From NCBI GenBank assembly GCA_028876495.1, contig JAGWRO010000056.1, positions 1 to 64,000 of the forward strand: DNA of 64,000 nucleotides, in the 5' to 3' direction. Position numbers and translations under genes: made by a program. This document shows positions 1-8,421 of the stretch, piece by piece. The notes beneath the pieces are model-generated. The model had not been told where the DNA came from, ran no database searches, and was given only the letters and a program-made list of their open reading frames with translations. Position 1 is the first letter of the stretch; every line of letters begins with the position of its first letter. Source of the DNA: Bacteroidota bacterium. Its GTDB lineage: Bacteria > Bacteroidota > Bacteroidia > Chitinophagales > Chitinophagaceae.

Positions 1-501
1 GAGATCAATGAAAATTCATTTCTGCAAACAAAAGAAAATTTCAATGAAAGTAAGTGGGGCAAGCAATTAAAAGCTTATCATGCGGATATAAAAAACCGGT
101 TTTCCCCGTTAAAAGATGATCTGATCATTTCCAATCCTCCTTTTTTTGAAAATGACCTGAAATCAGAAAATCCAAATAAAAATCTCGCAAAACATCATGA
201 CGGATTAACCTTAAACGAGTTGCTTCAATCTATCATCCATCATCTTGCTGAAGGTGGGAAATTTGCACTGCTCCTTCCCTGGCATCGCCTCGAATCATTC
301 AAAAAGATCGCGGGTAATCATCATTTTTATTTGCAAGAAGAATGCCTGGTAAAACAAACTCCCGCACATTCTTTTTTCCGCGGCTTACTGTTATTCAGCA
401 CCCAAAAAGAAAATTCAATATCAAAAGAATTGATCATAAAAGAGAAAGAAGGCAATTACACCAAAGATTTCAATGAACTTTTAAAAGAGTATTACTTATA
501 A
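1..501 (+). CDS. tRNA1(Val) adenine-N6 methyltransferase, C-terminal part (TrmN6/YfiC-like)
   Basis: Partial gene: the reading frame is open from base 1 and the N-terminal SAM-binding region lies before the window. The visible 166 codons carry SNPPFF at codons 44-49, the NPPY-type catalytic motif of N6-adenine methyltransferases, followed by a helix-rich stretch and ALLLPWHR, typical of the TrmN6/YfiC group that modifies A37 of tRNA-Val (family knowledge). The end overlaps the end of the convergent dehydrogenase gene by 6 bp. Family placement is fairly firm. Exact substrate is inferred, since other NPPF methyltransferases look alike without the N-terminus. Confidence 0.75.
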   Translation, partial: EINENSFLQTKENFNESKWGKQLKAYHADIKNRFSPLKDDLIISNPPFFENDLKSENPNKNLAKHHDGLTLNELLQSIIHHLAEGGKFALLLPWHRLESFKKIAGNHHFYLQEECLVKQTPAHSFFRGLLLFSTQKENSISKELIIKEKEGNYTKDFNELLKEYYL

Positions 502-1692
502 TCCTGCGTATTCTTTCATGTAAGCATACTTTTCTTTTAGTTGTCCATTAGCTACAATTGTTGCTTCCTCAATTATTTTAGAAGTCCCGGTTATAAGATC
601 GTCTAAGATATATTTGGTGAGTTGTTCGCCAAAATACCTTGAGGCATCGCGGGGCAATTCATTGGGCAAATTGCCAACCGCCATCACATCCACTGACCCT
701 TCCAGGTAAGGCGCAGTGCGTTCGCCGGTCATTTTATTCACGCCATACACCGGGTCTTCCATGGTATTATCACCCAGGTTGCAGGGAACAGATCCGTTTC
801 TGTCATCCGAAATATCTGCGATGGTTTTTATCCTGAAACTGTCTTTCTTCATATCTTCCATTTCAAATAATCGTGGGACTTTTTCGTACCAATAAATCCC
901 GTTCAATAAAATATCCGTTTCAGAAATATAATCCCTGAAAAGGCATTGGTAATTTTCCGGGTGTTCATGAAATTCTTTTCGTGTATACTTACCTGTTAGC
1001 TTGTTGGTATAAAGATCAGCACCCTTCAAATGAACATATACGGGATATGAAAATGAGGTGGTTTTAAATTCATCCGGCTCAGCCTCATGAATTTCCATCA
1101 GGTTCATTATTTCCAAAATACCGTGCGCTACCCTGCCGCTGCCGGTAACTACCACCTTTACATTAGGTAGCTTTAGCCCAAAATAAGTATGGATCAGTTC
1201 CTGAAAATTTCTTTTCTTATAAACGCGGTTCAGGAAATATTTCCCGGTACGGTTTCCATAAGCCATCATCCCGTTATGAGCGCCCACCACCCCGGCAAAA
1301 AAACCAAAGCCAATCAACCTGGTTCCATCGGCATGTTCGAGGCATTCATAATCTATCAAGGTGATCTTTTTGCTAATAATTGCCCGCAGCAATTTTTGAT
1401 TATACGGTTGCAGTTTCCTGGTATGCGAGAAAAAAAAGTAAGTCTTACCGGCAATCAACCTATCAACCGGCACTTCTTTTATTCCAAATAAAATATCACA
1501 TCCACTTATATCTTCTTTTACTTCTATTCCGGCCCTTACATAATCTGTATCCGAATAGCAACGGGTGGGCGAATGTTGCACAACTATTGAAATATTTTTA
1601 TTTTCCTGCACCCATTTGCATTGGGCAGGCGTAAGGGCAACACGGTTATCGGGAGGTGTTTTACCTTCTCTTATTAATCCTATTTTCAGCAT
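496..1692 (-). CDS. NAD(P)-dependent dehydrogenase, saccharopine dehydrogenase (Lys1)-like
   Basis: Protein of 398 aa. The N-terminus (IGLIREGKTPPDNRVALTP) is the AlaDH/PNT-type N-domain signature. DYECLEHADGTRLIGFG near residue 115 resembles the lysine-forming saccharopine dehydrogenase group, and VVVTGSGRVAHG near residue 183 is a Rossmann dinucleotide loop in the GxGxxxxG style of that family. A cytosolic NAD-dependent enzyme acting on an amino acid or imine is expected. No lysine-pathway gene is adjacent, so the true substrate is open; alanine dehydrogenase-like activity is the alternative. ATG start with an A-rich leader. It stands alone and converges on the methyltransferase gene. Confidence 0.75.
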   Translation of the reverse strand: MLKIGLIREGKTPPDNRVALTPAQCKWVQENKNISIVVQHSPTRCYSDTDYVRAGIEVKEDISGCDILFGIKEVPVDRLIAGKTYFFFSHTRKLQPYNQKLLRAIISKKITLIDYECLEHADGTRLIGFGFFAGVVGAHNGMMAYGNRTGKYFLNRVYKKRNFQELIHTYFGLKLPNVKVVVTGSGRVAHGILEIMNLMEIHEAEPDEFKTTSFSYPVYVHLKGADLYTNKLTGKYTRKEFHEHPENYQCLFRDYISETDILLNGIYWYEKVPRLFEMEDMKKDSFRIKTIADISDDRNGSVPCNLGDNTMEDPVYGVNKMTGERTAPYLEGSVDVMAVGNLPNELPRDASRYFGEQLTKYILDDLITGTSKIIEEATIVANGQLKEKYAYMKEYAGL

Positions 1693-1758
1693 CCATTCCT
1701 TTTTATGAAAGAGGCAATTTACAATATCTGCTGAACATCGTCAGATTGAAGTGATTTG

Positions 1759-1792
1759 TAGTAAACGAACTTTTTAGAATGATTCCTGTTTT
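1759..1792 (-). repeat. dispersed intergenic bipartite repeat, copy 1
   Basis: Read on the minus strand: AAAACAGGAATC, 14 bp, GTTTACTA. It matches the other copies in both boxes and in spacing. It lies between the start of the Lys1-like gene and tRNA-Leu, so this copy does not follow a stop codon. Confidence 0.6.
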
Positions 1793-1886
1793 CAAAAAAA
1801 ATCTTAAAAATACCAGCGTGGATTTTGGACAAATTGCGGGGATTGCGTAATATTGCCACCCTTTCGGTAAAAGGAAAAGAAAACTT

Positions 1887-1970
1887 GCCCAGGTGGCGGA
1901 ATTGGTAGACGCAGCAGACTCAAAATCTGCCATTCGCAAGGATGTGCTGGTTCGATTCCAGTCCTGGGCA
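1887..1970 (+). tRNA. tRNA-Leu (anticodon CAA)
   Basis: 84-nt class II tRNA. The acceptor stem GCCCAGG (1887-1893) pairs with CCTGGGC (1963-1969), with discriminator A. The D-arm TGGCGGAATTGGTAGACGC has the leucine-type form. The anticodon stem GCAGA/TCTGC encloses loop CTCAAAA, giving anticodon CAA. There is a long variable arm and a GGTTCGATTCC T-arm. CCA is not encoded. It reads UUG codons. Confidence 0.96.
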
Positions 1971-1979
1971 CAGATAGTA

Positions 1980-2014
1980 AAACCCTGATTCAGTGGATGT
2001 TTCAGGGTTTTTTA
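1980..2014 (+). terminator. rho-independent terminator of tRNA-Leu
   Basis: A 9-bp inverted repeat AAACCCTGA / TCAGGGTTT with a 13-nt loop is followed by a T run, ten bases after the tRNA 3' end. Confidence 0.8.
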
Positions 2015-2042
2015 TTACAAACCTATTGATTATAAAGCAGGA

Positions 2043-2076
2043 CATAAAAAATCCCTTGCAAAAAATAAAAGGGATT
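2043..2076 (-). terminator. terminator of the DUF4382 lipoprotein gene
   Basis: On the minus strand AATCCCTT pairs with AAGGGATT, followed by TTTTT, about 22 bp past the stop codon of the lipoprotein gene. Confidence 0.7.
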
Positions 2077-2097
2077 CTTATAAAAAGTATGGTGCTC

Positions 2098-2904
2098 TTA
2101 ATGTGCTAACCTTACGGTATCAACTGTAGTAATATTACCTACTGTAACAGCAACATTATTCACCGTATCAGAATGATAGCCGGTAGTGCTGTCAGCAGTA
2201 AATATCAGTGTGTAATTGTTAGCAGGAAGCCCCCAAAACTTATAAGCTCCTGTAGCATCAGGTAAAGCGCCTAAAGTATCAGTACCTGATATGGCACTTA
2301 TTTGAGCGTTGGCTGAATCGGGCAAAACCACACCCTGAATGCCACCCCCGGCTGCTTTCGCAAAAGCACGGATAACCGGTTTTAAAATATACTGTCCGCT
2401 GTTACCTGCTTTTACAATAGAACGCGCAGCATCAAAATCCAGAACAAGTGCATAAGGAATACCAGGCTGCACTTCGGCATCCACATTTAATTTTAAGCCG
2501 GACTGTTGAGCAGAAGGTGTTTTTAAATCAACAGTTGATCCATCTTCCAAAACAATCTGGTTGGTATCGCCCAGGATCAACCTGATCTGCGAAACCTTTC
2601 CTGCGGGCAAGTCGACGCCACCTAAAAGTGTATCTTCTCCGTTACGGAAATCAAGCAAATTATACATTCCCGGCTTCAATAAAGGCACTTCAACCCAGCC
2701 TCCTGCACTATCCGCATCGCTTTTTACCATTACATGTTGAATATCTATCCACACAGCCTTATAACTGGCTGGTGCATCTGTAAGATAAATATTCATTTTT
2801 GATGGTTGGTTGCTAACGGAAACGGATTTTTGACAAGCACTAAGTGTAAAAAAGAGTATTACAATAGCAAAAGGAAGTAACCTTCCAGGGTGTTTTAATT
2901 TCAT
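2098..2904 (-). CDS. DUF4382 domain lipoprotein with C-terminal carboxypeptidase-regulatory-like domain
   Basis: 268 aa. A signal peptide ends in the lipobox LSAC with Cys24, so it is a predicted SPII lipoprotein. Residues about 36-185 (MNIYLTDAPASYKAVWIDI, then LLDFRNGEDTLLGG and a VLDFDAARSIV segment) match DUF4382, a beta-rich extracytoplasmic domain of unknown function in Bacteroidota. Residues about 190-268 (IQGVVLPDS, GAYKFWGLPANNYTLIF) look like a carboxypeptidase-regulatory-like Ig fold. Function is unknown. Its own terminator lies behind it and it is monocistronic. Confidence 0.8.
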   Translation of the reverse strand: MKLKHPGRLLPFAIVILFFTLSACQKSVSVSNQPSKMNIYLTDAPASYKAVWIDIQHVMVKSDADSAGGWVEVPLLKPGMYNLLDFRNGEDTLLGGVDLPAGKVSQIRLILGDTNQIVLEDGSTVDLKTPSAQQSGLKLNVDAEVQPGIPYALVLDFDAARSIVKAGNSGQYILKPVIRAFAKAAGGGIQGVVLPDSANAQISAISGTDTLGALPDATGAYKFWGLPANNYTLIFTADSTTGYHSDTVNNVAVTVGNITTVDTVRLAH

Positions 2905-3032
2905 AGGAATAATTTTTAGTTCATCCTGTAGAACCCAAAATCCATGCCATCTATAAAAGAAGTAATGATTATCAGTGATATATAGAAGATTTACTTGAAA
3001 AAAAGTGTTTCTTCTATTATTTCATAGTAAAA

Positions 3033-3053
3033 CGGGAATCTCCATAATTCCCG
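3033..3053. repeat. small hairpin
   Basis: CGGGAAT, 7-nt loop, ATTCCCG. On the minus strand it is followed by TTTTACTATG, so it could be a second, weaker terminator behind the NlpC/P60 gene. Confidence 0.4.
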
Positions 3054-3082
3054 CCGTGTGTTTGGGGTAATCTTCTGGCAAT

Positions 3083-3111
3083 TAAAAAAGGAAACCAGGT
3101 GAGAGGTTTCC
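3083..3111 (-). terminator. terminator of the NlpC/P60 gene
   Basis: On the minus strand GGAAACC, 8-nt loop, GGTTTCC, then TTTTTTAATT, about 32 bp past the stop codon. Confidence 0.75.
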
Positions 3112-3142
3112 ACAACGGGTATAATAATTGGGGAATTTGCTT

Positions 3143-3859
3143 TTAATTGATGTCACTCATTTTATCCTGTGTAACTCTTCCGCCACAAATAAACCTTTTT
3201 GCATAATAGTGGTCATCAAGGCTGCTGATAGTAACACCATGTAAAGAAGCCTGGACAAAATAATCATTCTCTAAATAAACGCCTACATGCGATACACCTC
3301 CGCGCGTATTAAAAAATACCAAATCGCCTTCTTTTAACTCATCCTTGCTGATATGCTCTGTTTCATCGTATTGCTCACGTGCAGTGCGTGGCATATTAAA
3401 ACCATAAACAGCCAGCAGAAGAGCCCCTGTAAGGGCACTGCAATCAATTCCTCTTTTGGTGGTGCCGCCATAACGATACCGGGTACCAAACCAATTGTCA
3501 ATAAATCCAAGTAAAGAAAGATTTTTTAAAGATTCCACATCTACATTCATCATCATTGCATACTTATATTGCAAAGGAGAAAGAGTTTCAATAACTGAAT
3601 GCTCTTCTACTTCTGGTTTTGCATTTTCTTTTGTAACAACAGGTACAGGAAGGTTTTTTATACTTTTGGTGCCGCCACTTTCAGTGGTTCTTAAAATGCC
3701 ATCCGGAGTAAATGAAACACCATCCACGGGAGAAGTGAAAGCACTTTCGCCATTATCATTATTGGTAACACTTATTGTATTTACACTCGTTTGTGCATTC
3801 GCAATTTGAACGGAGCACGCAAAAATTATTGCCATGCAGGTTAATGCGGGTTTGTTCAT
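3143..3859 (-). CDS. NlpC/P60 family cell-wall endopeptidase (C40)
   Basis: 238 aa with a signal peptide (cleavage likely after Ala20-Asn-Ala22). The catalytic domain covers roughly residues 115-230: GIDCSAL places nucleophile Cys140, SHVGVYL gives His191, and ASLHG gives the third polar residue His207. YRYGGTTKRG precedes the Cys as in D,L-endopeptidases that cut peptidoglycan stem peptides (family knowledge). The segment of about 90 residues before the domain is low in recognisable structure and may be a spacer. It acts in the periplasm. Single gene with its own terminator. Confidence 0.88.
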   Translation of the reverse strand: MNKPALTCMAIIFACSVQIANAQTSVNTISVTNNDNGESAFTSPVDGVSFTPDGILRTTESGGTKSIKNLPVPVVTKENAKPEVEEHSVIETLSPLQYKYAMMMNVDVESLKNLSLLGFIDNWFGTRYRYGGTTKRGIDCSALTGALLLAVYGFNMPRTAREQYDETEHISKDELKEGDLVFFNTRGGVSHVGVYLENDYFVQASLHGVTISSLDDHYYAKRFICGGRVTQDKMSDIN

Positions 3860-4090
3860 CCTATCGGGTTATTTATCGTTTATTTAAAAAAATAAGCACC
3901 ATGAATTGGCATAGGCTTAGCTTTTATACAAACGCAGAGTTATCAATTTTATTTTCTCTATCCGGACGAAGGTAAGTTTCACTCCACATAAAAGCAAAAA
4001 AAAGTTTGTTTTTTCCCCCCTTAAAAAAATCCTAAAAAAGTTTTTCCCTTTTTGTTGATAATTTGAAAAAGACTGCCCATCCATTTTCAC

Positions 4091-4098
4091 GATATTTG
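4091..4098 (+). promoter_or_regulatory. candidate -7 box for dnaE
   Basis: GATATTTG followed by C, one mismatch from the Bacteroidota -7 consensus TAnnTTTG. It lies 42 bp before the dnaE ATG. The leader carries three copies of AACTCTT/C (about 4115-4137). Confidence 0.4.
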
Positions 4099-4140
4099 CT
4101 GAACGCTCATAAATCATAACTCTTAACTCTTAACTCCTAA

Positions 4141-7100
4141 ATGAAGTTTTCTCACCTCCATGTTCACACGCAGTTTTCCTTGCTTGACGGCGCTGCTTCC
4201 ATCAAATCTCTTTACAACAAAGCGATTGCCGATGAAATGCCAGCCCTGGCAATTTCTGATCATGGAAACATGTTTGGTGTTTTTGAATTTGTAAAGCATG
4301 CGCATACACTCAAAAATGCAGATGGCTCTTTAAAAGTGAAACCCATTGTAGGTTGTGAATTTTATATCACTGAAAACAGGCTTCAAAAGCAATTTACCAA
4401 GGAACAAAAAGATCCCCGCCACCACCAGATATTATTGGCAAAGAATGAAGAAGGTTATAAAAACTTAACCAAACTTACTTCACTGGGCTACATCGAAGGC
4501 ATGTATTCAAAATACCCGCGCATTGATAAAGAGTTAATTCATAAATACCACAAAGGTCTTATTGCTACTACCTGTTGCCTCGGCGCTTTGGTACCACAAA
4601 CGATCTTAAAAAAAGGAGAAGCGGAAGCGGAAAATGAATTCAAATGGTGGCTGAATATTTTTCAGAAAGATTATTATGTGGAACTGCAAAGGCATGGAAT
4701 TCCCGAGCAGGACAAAGTGAATAAGATATTATTGAAGTTTGCAAAAAAATATGATGTAAAAGTAATTGCGAGCAATGATTCGCATTACGTGGATGAAAAA
4801 GATTTTAATGCCCATGATATTTTACTTTGTATCAATACAGGCGAAACACAGGCCACTCCTGCCCTGCGCGAGTTTACTGATGATGATGTAATGATCAAGA
4901 ACAAACGGTTTGCCTTTCCCAACAACCAGTTCTATCTCAAGAACACATCCGAAATGCTTTCTGCATTTGAAGATTTGCCCCAGGCATTGGACAATACCAA
5001 TGAGGTGATTGACAAGATTGATGTGCTGAACCTGACGAGAGACATTTTGATTCCTCATTTCCCTGTTCCAAAAGAATTCGAAAACCAGGAGGCCTATCTT
5101 GATCATTTAACATGGACAGGTGCAAAAAAAAGATACGAGACCATAACTCCGGAAATAGAAGAACGAATCAATTTTGAATTGTTTACCATCAAAACCATGG
5201 GCTTCGCGGGTTACTTTTTGATCGTAAGTGATTTTATTATTGCAGGAAAAGACCTGGGCGTGTTTGTTGGCCCCGGTCGCGGTTCCGCCGCTGGTTCAGT
5301 GGTAGCTTATTGCATCGGTATTACCAATATTGATCCTATAAAATACAACCTGCTTTTTGAAAGATTCTTAAATCCCGATCGTAAATCAATGCCGGATATT
5401 GATACCGACTTTGATGATGAAGGACGCCAGAAGGTGCTGGATTATGTAGTAGAAAAATATGGTAAAAACCAGGTTGCCCAAATTATAACTTACGGCACCA
5501 TGGCCGCCAAAATGAGTATCAAAGATGTGGCGCGCGTTATGGACCTTCCGCTTTCTGAAAGCAACGCGCTTGCAAAGCTGGTTCCTGACAGGCCGGGTAC
5601 ATCATTAAAAAAAGTGTTGAAAGCGCCCATTACGGGTCCTAAATCCCTGACAGAAGATGGAGTGGGCCCCGATGACATCAGTAATATCCAGAAGTTGCGG
5701 GATATTTATAACGGTGACGATATACGCAGTAAGGTTTTACATGAAGCTGAAATCCTCGAAGGTTCGGTAAGAAACACGGGCATTCATGCTTCGGCAATCA
5801 TCATCGCGCCGCAGGATTTGATGGAACTTATTCCTGTGGCCACTTCCAAAGACTCTGAATTGTGGCTTACACAAATTGACGGAAGCAATATTGAGAGTGC
5901 CGGCGTTTTGAAAATGGACTTTTTGGGTTTAAAAACTTTAAGTATTTTAAAAACCGCGTTAGTCCTCATCAAAAGAAATCATGGTATTACCATTGACCTG
6001 GATACGCTACCATTGGATGATGAAGAAACGTATCAATTGTTTCAACGCGCAGAAACCAACGGAACTTTCCAGTTTGAAAGCGCCGGAATGCAAAAATACC
6101 TGAGGGAATTAAAACCGGACAAATTTGATGACCTTATTGCCATGAACGCGCTGTACCGCCCGGGTCCGATGGCTTATATTCCCAACTTTATTGAACGAAA
6201 ACACGGCAGGCAGGAAATAGTTTATGACCTGCCCGAAATGGAAGAGTTTTTAAAAGATACGTATGGCATCACCGTTTACCAGGAGCAGGTAATGTTACTA
6301 TCCCAAAAAATAGGCGGCTTCAGTAAAGGCGATGCAGATATGCTGAGGAAGGCGATGGGGAAAAAGAAAAGAGATGTGCTGGATAAAATGAAGGCGCAGT
6401 TTGTAGAAGGTGCAAAAAAGAACAATCATCCGGTAAATATTCTCGAAAAAATATGGACAGACTGGGAATCATTTGCTCAATATGCCTTTAATAAATCTCA
6501 CTCTACCTGCTATGCCTTTGTTGCGTACCAAACGGCGTATTTAAAAGCTCATTACCCGAGTGAATATATGGCCGCCGTCCTGAACCACGCAGGCGCCATT
6601 GAGAAGATTACCTTCTTTATGGAAGAATGCAAAAGTATGGGATTAACGGTTCTGGGGCCTGATATTAATGAATCACAAAAAGGTTTTGCAGTCAACAAAA
6701 AGGGTGAAATCCGTTTTGGCTTTAGCGGCATGAAAGGCGTGGGCGAAGCAGCCATCGAAAATATTATTGAAGAAAGGGAAAAGCACGGAATGTTCACTTC
6801 CATTTTTGATATGATCAAAAGGGTGAACCAAAGAACCGTGAATAAAAAATCGCTGGAAAGCCTCGCCTATGCGGGTGCTTTTGATTGTTTTAAAGATTTT
6901 CACCGTGCACAATTCTTTTATACAGTTCCCGGTGAAAACATGAACTCTCTTGAAAAGATCATCAAATTTGGCAACCAGTACCAGGCACAACTGCATAATA
7001 ATACCAACACCCTTTTTGGTGATCTGCAAATGGAAGAAGTAACGCCGCCGGTTATCCCTGATTGCCAGCCGTGGCCTTTGATACAACTGCTGGATTTTGA

Positions 7101-7743
7101 AAGAGACGTGATCGGGATGTATTTAAGCGGTCATCCGCTCGATAATTTTAAATTTCAGTTGAAATATTACAAGTTCGATACTGTTGCAGAATTTAATGAA
7201 TTCAAAGCGGCCATTAATTTGTACCCCAATCCTTCCAGATCCTTCAGAATAGCAGGATTGGTAACCGAAGCGCAACACAGGATCTCTAAAAGAGGCAATA
7301 AGTTTGGCGTGATGCACCTGGAAGATTATACAGAGAAAATGGAACTCATGTTCTTTGGGGAAAATTATGTAAAATATGCTCATTATTTAGAGCCCGGAAT
7401 GGTCATCTGCCTTACAGGTTCCTTTAAACAACGATATAATAATTCGCCTTACGAATTCCAGATCAATAATATCTGCCTTTTGGAAAGCGTAATGAAAATA
7501 AGTACCAGGAAACTAAACATTGAGATCAATCCAAAAGAAGTTTCAAAAGAAATGATTGACTTTATCGGCGAAAACATTCAAAAATTTCCCGGCAACTCGG
7601 GCCTTCGGTTCAATATCTGTGATGACATTTCTAATTTAAAATTTGCAATGTACACGATGGATAATGTATTTGAAATGAATGACGAAATGGCTAATTACCT
7701 GCAACATACACCCGAATGTGAGGTAAAAATAGAATTAACATAA
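4141..7743 (+). CDS. dnaE: DNA polymerase III subunit alpha
   Basis: 1200 aa replicative polymerase. PHP domain at the N-terminus (HLHVHTQFSLLDG, residues 6-18). Polymerase core with GPGRGSAAGSVV near residue 378 and the metal-binding PDIDTDFDDEGR near residue 418. YRPGPM near residue 673, helix-hairpin-helix region near 860-900, and an OB fold near 1010-1090. Length agrees with DnaE1 (about 1150-1200 aa). ATG start beginning MKFSHLHVHTQ is the usual DnaE N-terminus. It forms the core of the replisome. Single gene, followed by trxA after 96 bp. Confidence 0.97.
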   Translation: MKFSHLHVHTQFSLLDGAASIKSLYNKAIADEMPALAISDHGNMFGVFEFVKHAHTLKNADGSLKVKPIVGCEFYITENRLQKQFTKEQKDPRHHQILLAKNEEGYKNLTKLTSLGYIEGMYSKYPRIDKELIHKYHKGLIATTCCLGALVPQTILKKGEAEAENEFKWWLNIFQKDYYVELQRHGIPEQDKVNKILLKFAKKYDVKVIASNDSHYVDEKDFNAHDILLCINTGETQATPALREFTDDDVMIKNKRFAFPNNQFYLKNTSEMLSAFEDLPQALDNTNEVIDKIDVLNLTRDILIPHFPVPKEFENQEAYLDHLTWTGAKKRYETITPEIEERINFELFTIKTMGFAGYFLIVSDFIIAGKDLGVFVGPGRGSAAGSVVAYCIGITNIDPIKYNLLFERFLNPDRKSMPDIDTDFDDEGRQKVLDYVVEKYGKNQVAQIITYGTMAAKMSIKDVARVMDLPLSESNALAKLVPDRPGTSLKKVLKAPITGPKSLTEDGVGPDDISNIQKLRDIYNGDDIRSKVLHEAEILEGSVRNTGIHASAIIIAPQDLMELIPVATSKDSELWLTQIDGSNIESAGVLKMDFLGLKTLSILKTALVLIKRNHGITIDLDTLPLDDEETYQLFQRAETNGTFQFESAGMQKYLRELKPDKFDDLIAMNALYRPGPMAYIPNFIERKHGRQEIVYDLPEMEEFLKDTYGITVYQEQVMLLSQKIGGFSKGDADMLRKAMGKKKRDVLDKMKAQFVEGAKKNNHPVNILEKIWTDWESFAQYAFNKSHSTCYAFVAYQTAYLKAHYPSEYMAAVLNHAGAIEKITFFMEECKSMGLTVLGPDINESQKGFAVNKKGEIRFGFSGMKGVGEAAIENIIEEREKHGMFTSIFDMIKRVNQRTVNKKSLESLAYAGAFDCFKDFHRAQFFYTVPGENMNSLEKIIKFGNQYQAQLHNNTNTLFGDLQMEEVTPPVIPDCQPWPLIQLLDFERDVIGMYLSGHPLDNFKFQLKYYKFDTVAEFNEFKAAINLYPNPSRSFRIAGLVTEAQHRISKRGNKFGVMHLEDYTEKMELMFFGENYVKYAHYLEPGMVICLTGSFKQRYNNSPYEFQINNICLLESVMKISTRKLNIEINPKEVSKEMIDFIGENIQKFPGNSGLRFNICDDISNLKFAMYTMDNVFEMNDEMANYLQHTPECEVKIELT

Positions 7744-7782
7744 TGTGGATATGACATTTCATCATGTGAAAGATATTGGCTT

Positions 7783-7790
7783 TAACTTTG
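7783..7790 (+). promoter_or_regulatory. candidate -7 box for trxA
   Basis: TAACTTTG followed by CA, an exact match to TAnnTTTG, 49 bp before the trxA ATG. Confidence 0.5.
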
Positions 7791-7839
7791 CAATCTATTA
7801 AGCAACAAAATAATTTTAAAATAAAATAAAAAGTACATT

Positions 7840-8157
7840 ATGGCTCAGGAATATACCGATGCAAACTTTAAAGAAAAAGTTTTAGACTCCGACAAATTAA
7901 CAATGATAGACTTTTGGGCAGAATGGTGTGGCCCGTGTCGCGCTATAGGCCCGGTTGTTGAAGAACTTTCAAAAGAATATGATGGAAAAGTGAATATTGG
8001 AAAAGTGAACGTAGATCAGAACCCACAATTAAGCGTAAATTTTGGAATCACCAGCATACCTGCCATTCTTTTTGTAAAAGAAGGAAAAGTAGTTGATAAA
8101 CTGGTTGGTTCGCAACCAAAGGCCAACTTTGTAAAAAAGATTGAAGCGCATAAGTAA
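7840..8157 (+). CDS. trxA: thioredoxin
   Basis: 105 aa, a complete single-domain thioredoxin. The active site WCGPC places Cys30 and Cys33, FWAEWCGPCR is canonical, and the cis-proline loop is TSIPAILF. It is a cytosolic disulfide reductase for enzymes such as ribonucleotide reductase (family knowledge). ATG start with the A-rich leader usual here, its own promoter candidate and a strong terminator, so it appears monocistronic. Confidence 0.96.
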   Translation: MAQEYTDANFKEKVLDSDKLTMIDFWAEWCGPCRAIGPVVEELSKEYDGKVNIGKVNVDQNPQLSVNFGITSIPAILFVKEGKVVDKLVGSQPKANFVKKIEAHK

Positions 8158-8180
8158 TATTTAAAGAAAAGGTTTATTAA

Positions 8181-8210
8181 AAAATCTCCGCATGTCGGAG
8201 ATTTTTTTTT
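8181..8210 (+). terminator. terminator of trxA
   Basis: AAAATCTCCG, 5-nt loop, CGGAGATTTT continuing into a T run, 24 bp past the trxA stop. Confidence 0.88.
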
Positions 8211-8421
8211 CCCGTACAGCAAACCAACTTTTTCGGCAGATTCCTATTTTACCAAAATGAATTACCAGGAAGTCTTCTCTTATAATCAAACCAAAAGTCG
8301 CGTCTTGGTTTACTTTAAAAAAAACAAAAGATCAAATCAGTTTCTTCCTCTCATTTCATATTTCTAATTATTTAGAAGTTGGTGTACAATTTGAGATATA
8401 TAGATAGAATCAATAATAGAT

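Noticed and set aside
2980-3030. Dispersed repeat-like sequence (GATTTACTTG) behind the DUF4382 gene
   Set aside because: Only the GTTTACT-like box is partly present; the first box is missing.
8284-8316. Possible further copy of the dispersed repeat before tamB (AATC ... GTTTACTT)
   Set aside because: The spacer is about 20 bp instead of 13-14 and the first box is poor. It is better read as a weak inverted repeat AACCAA/TTGGTT.
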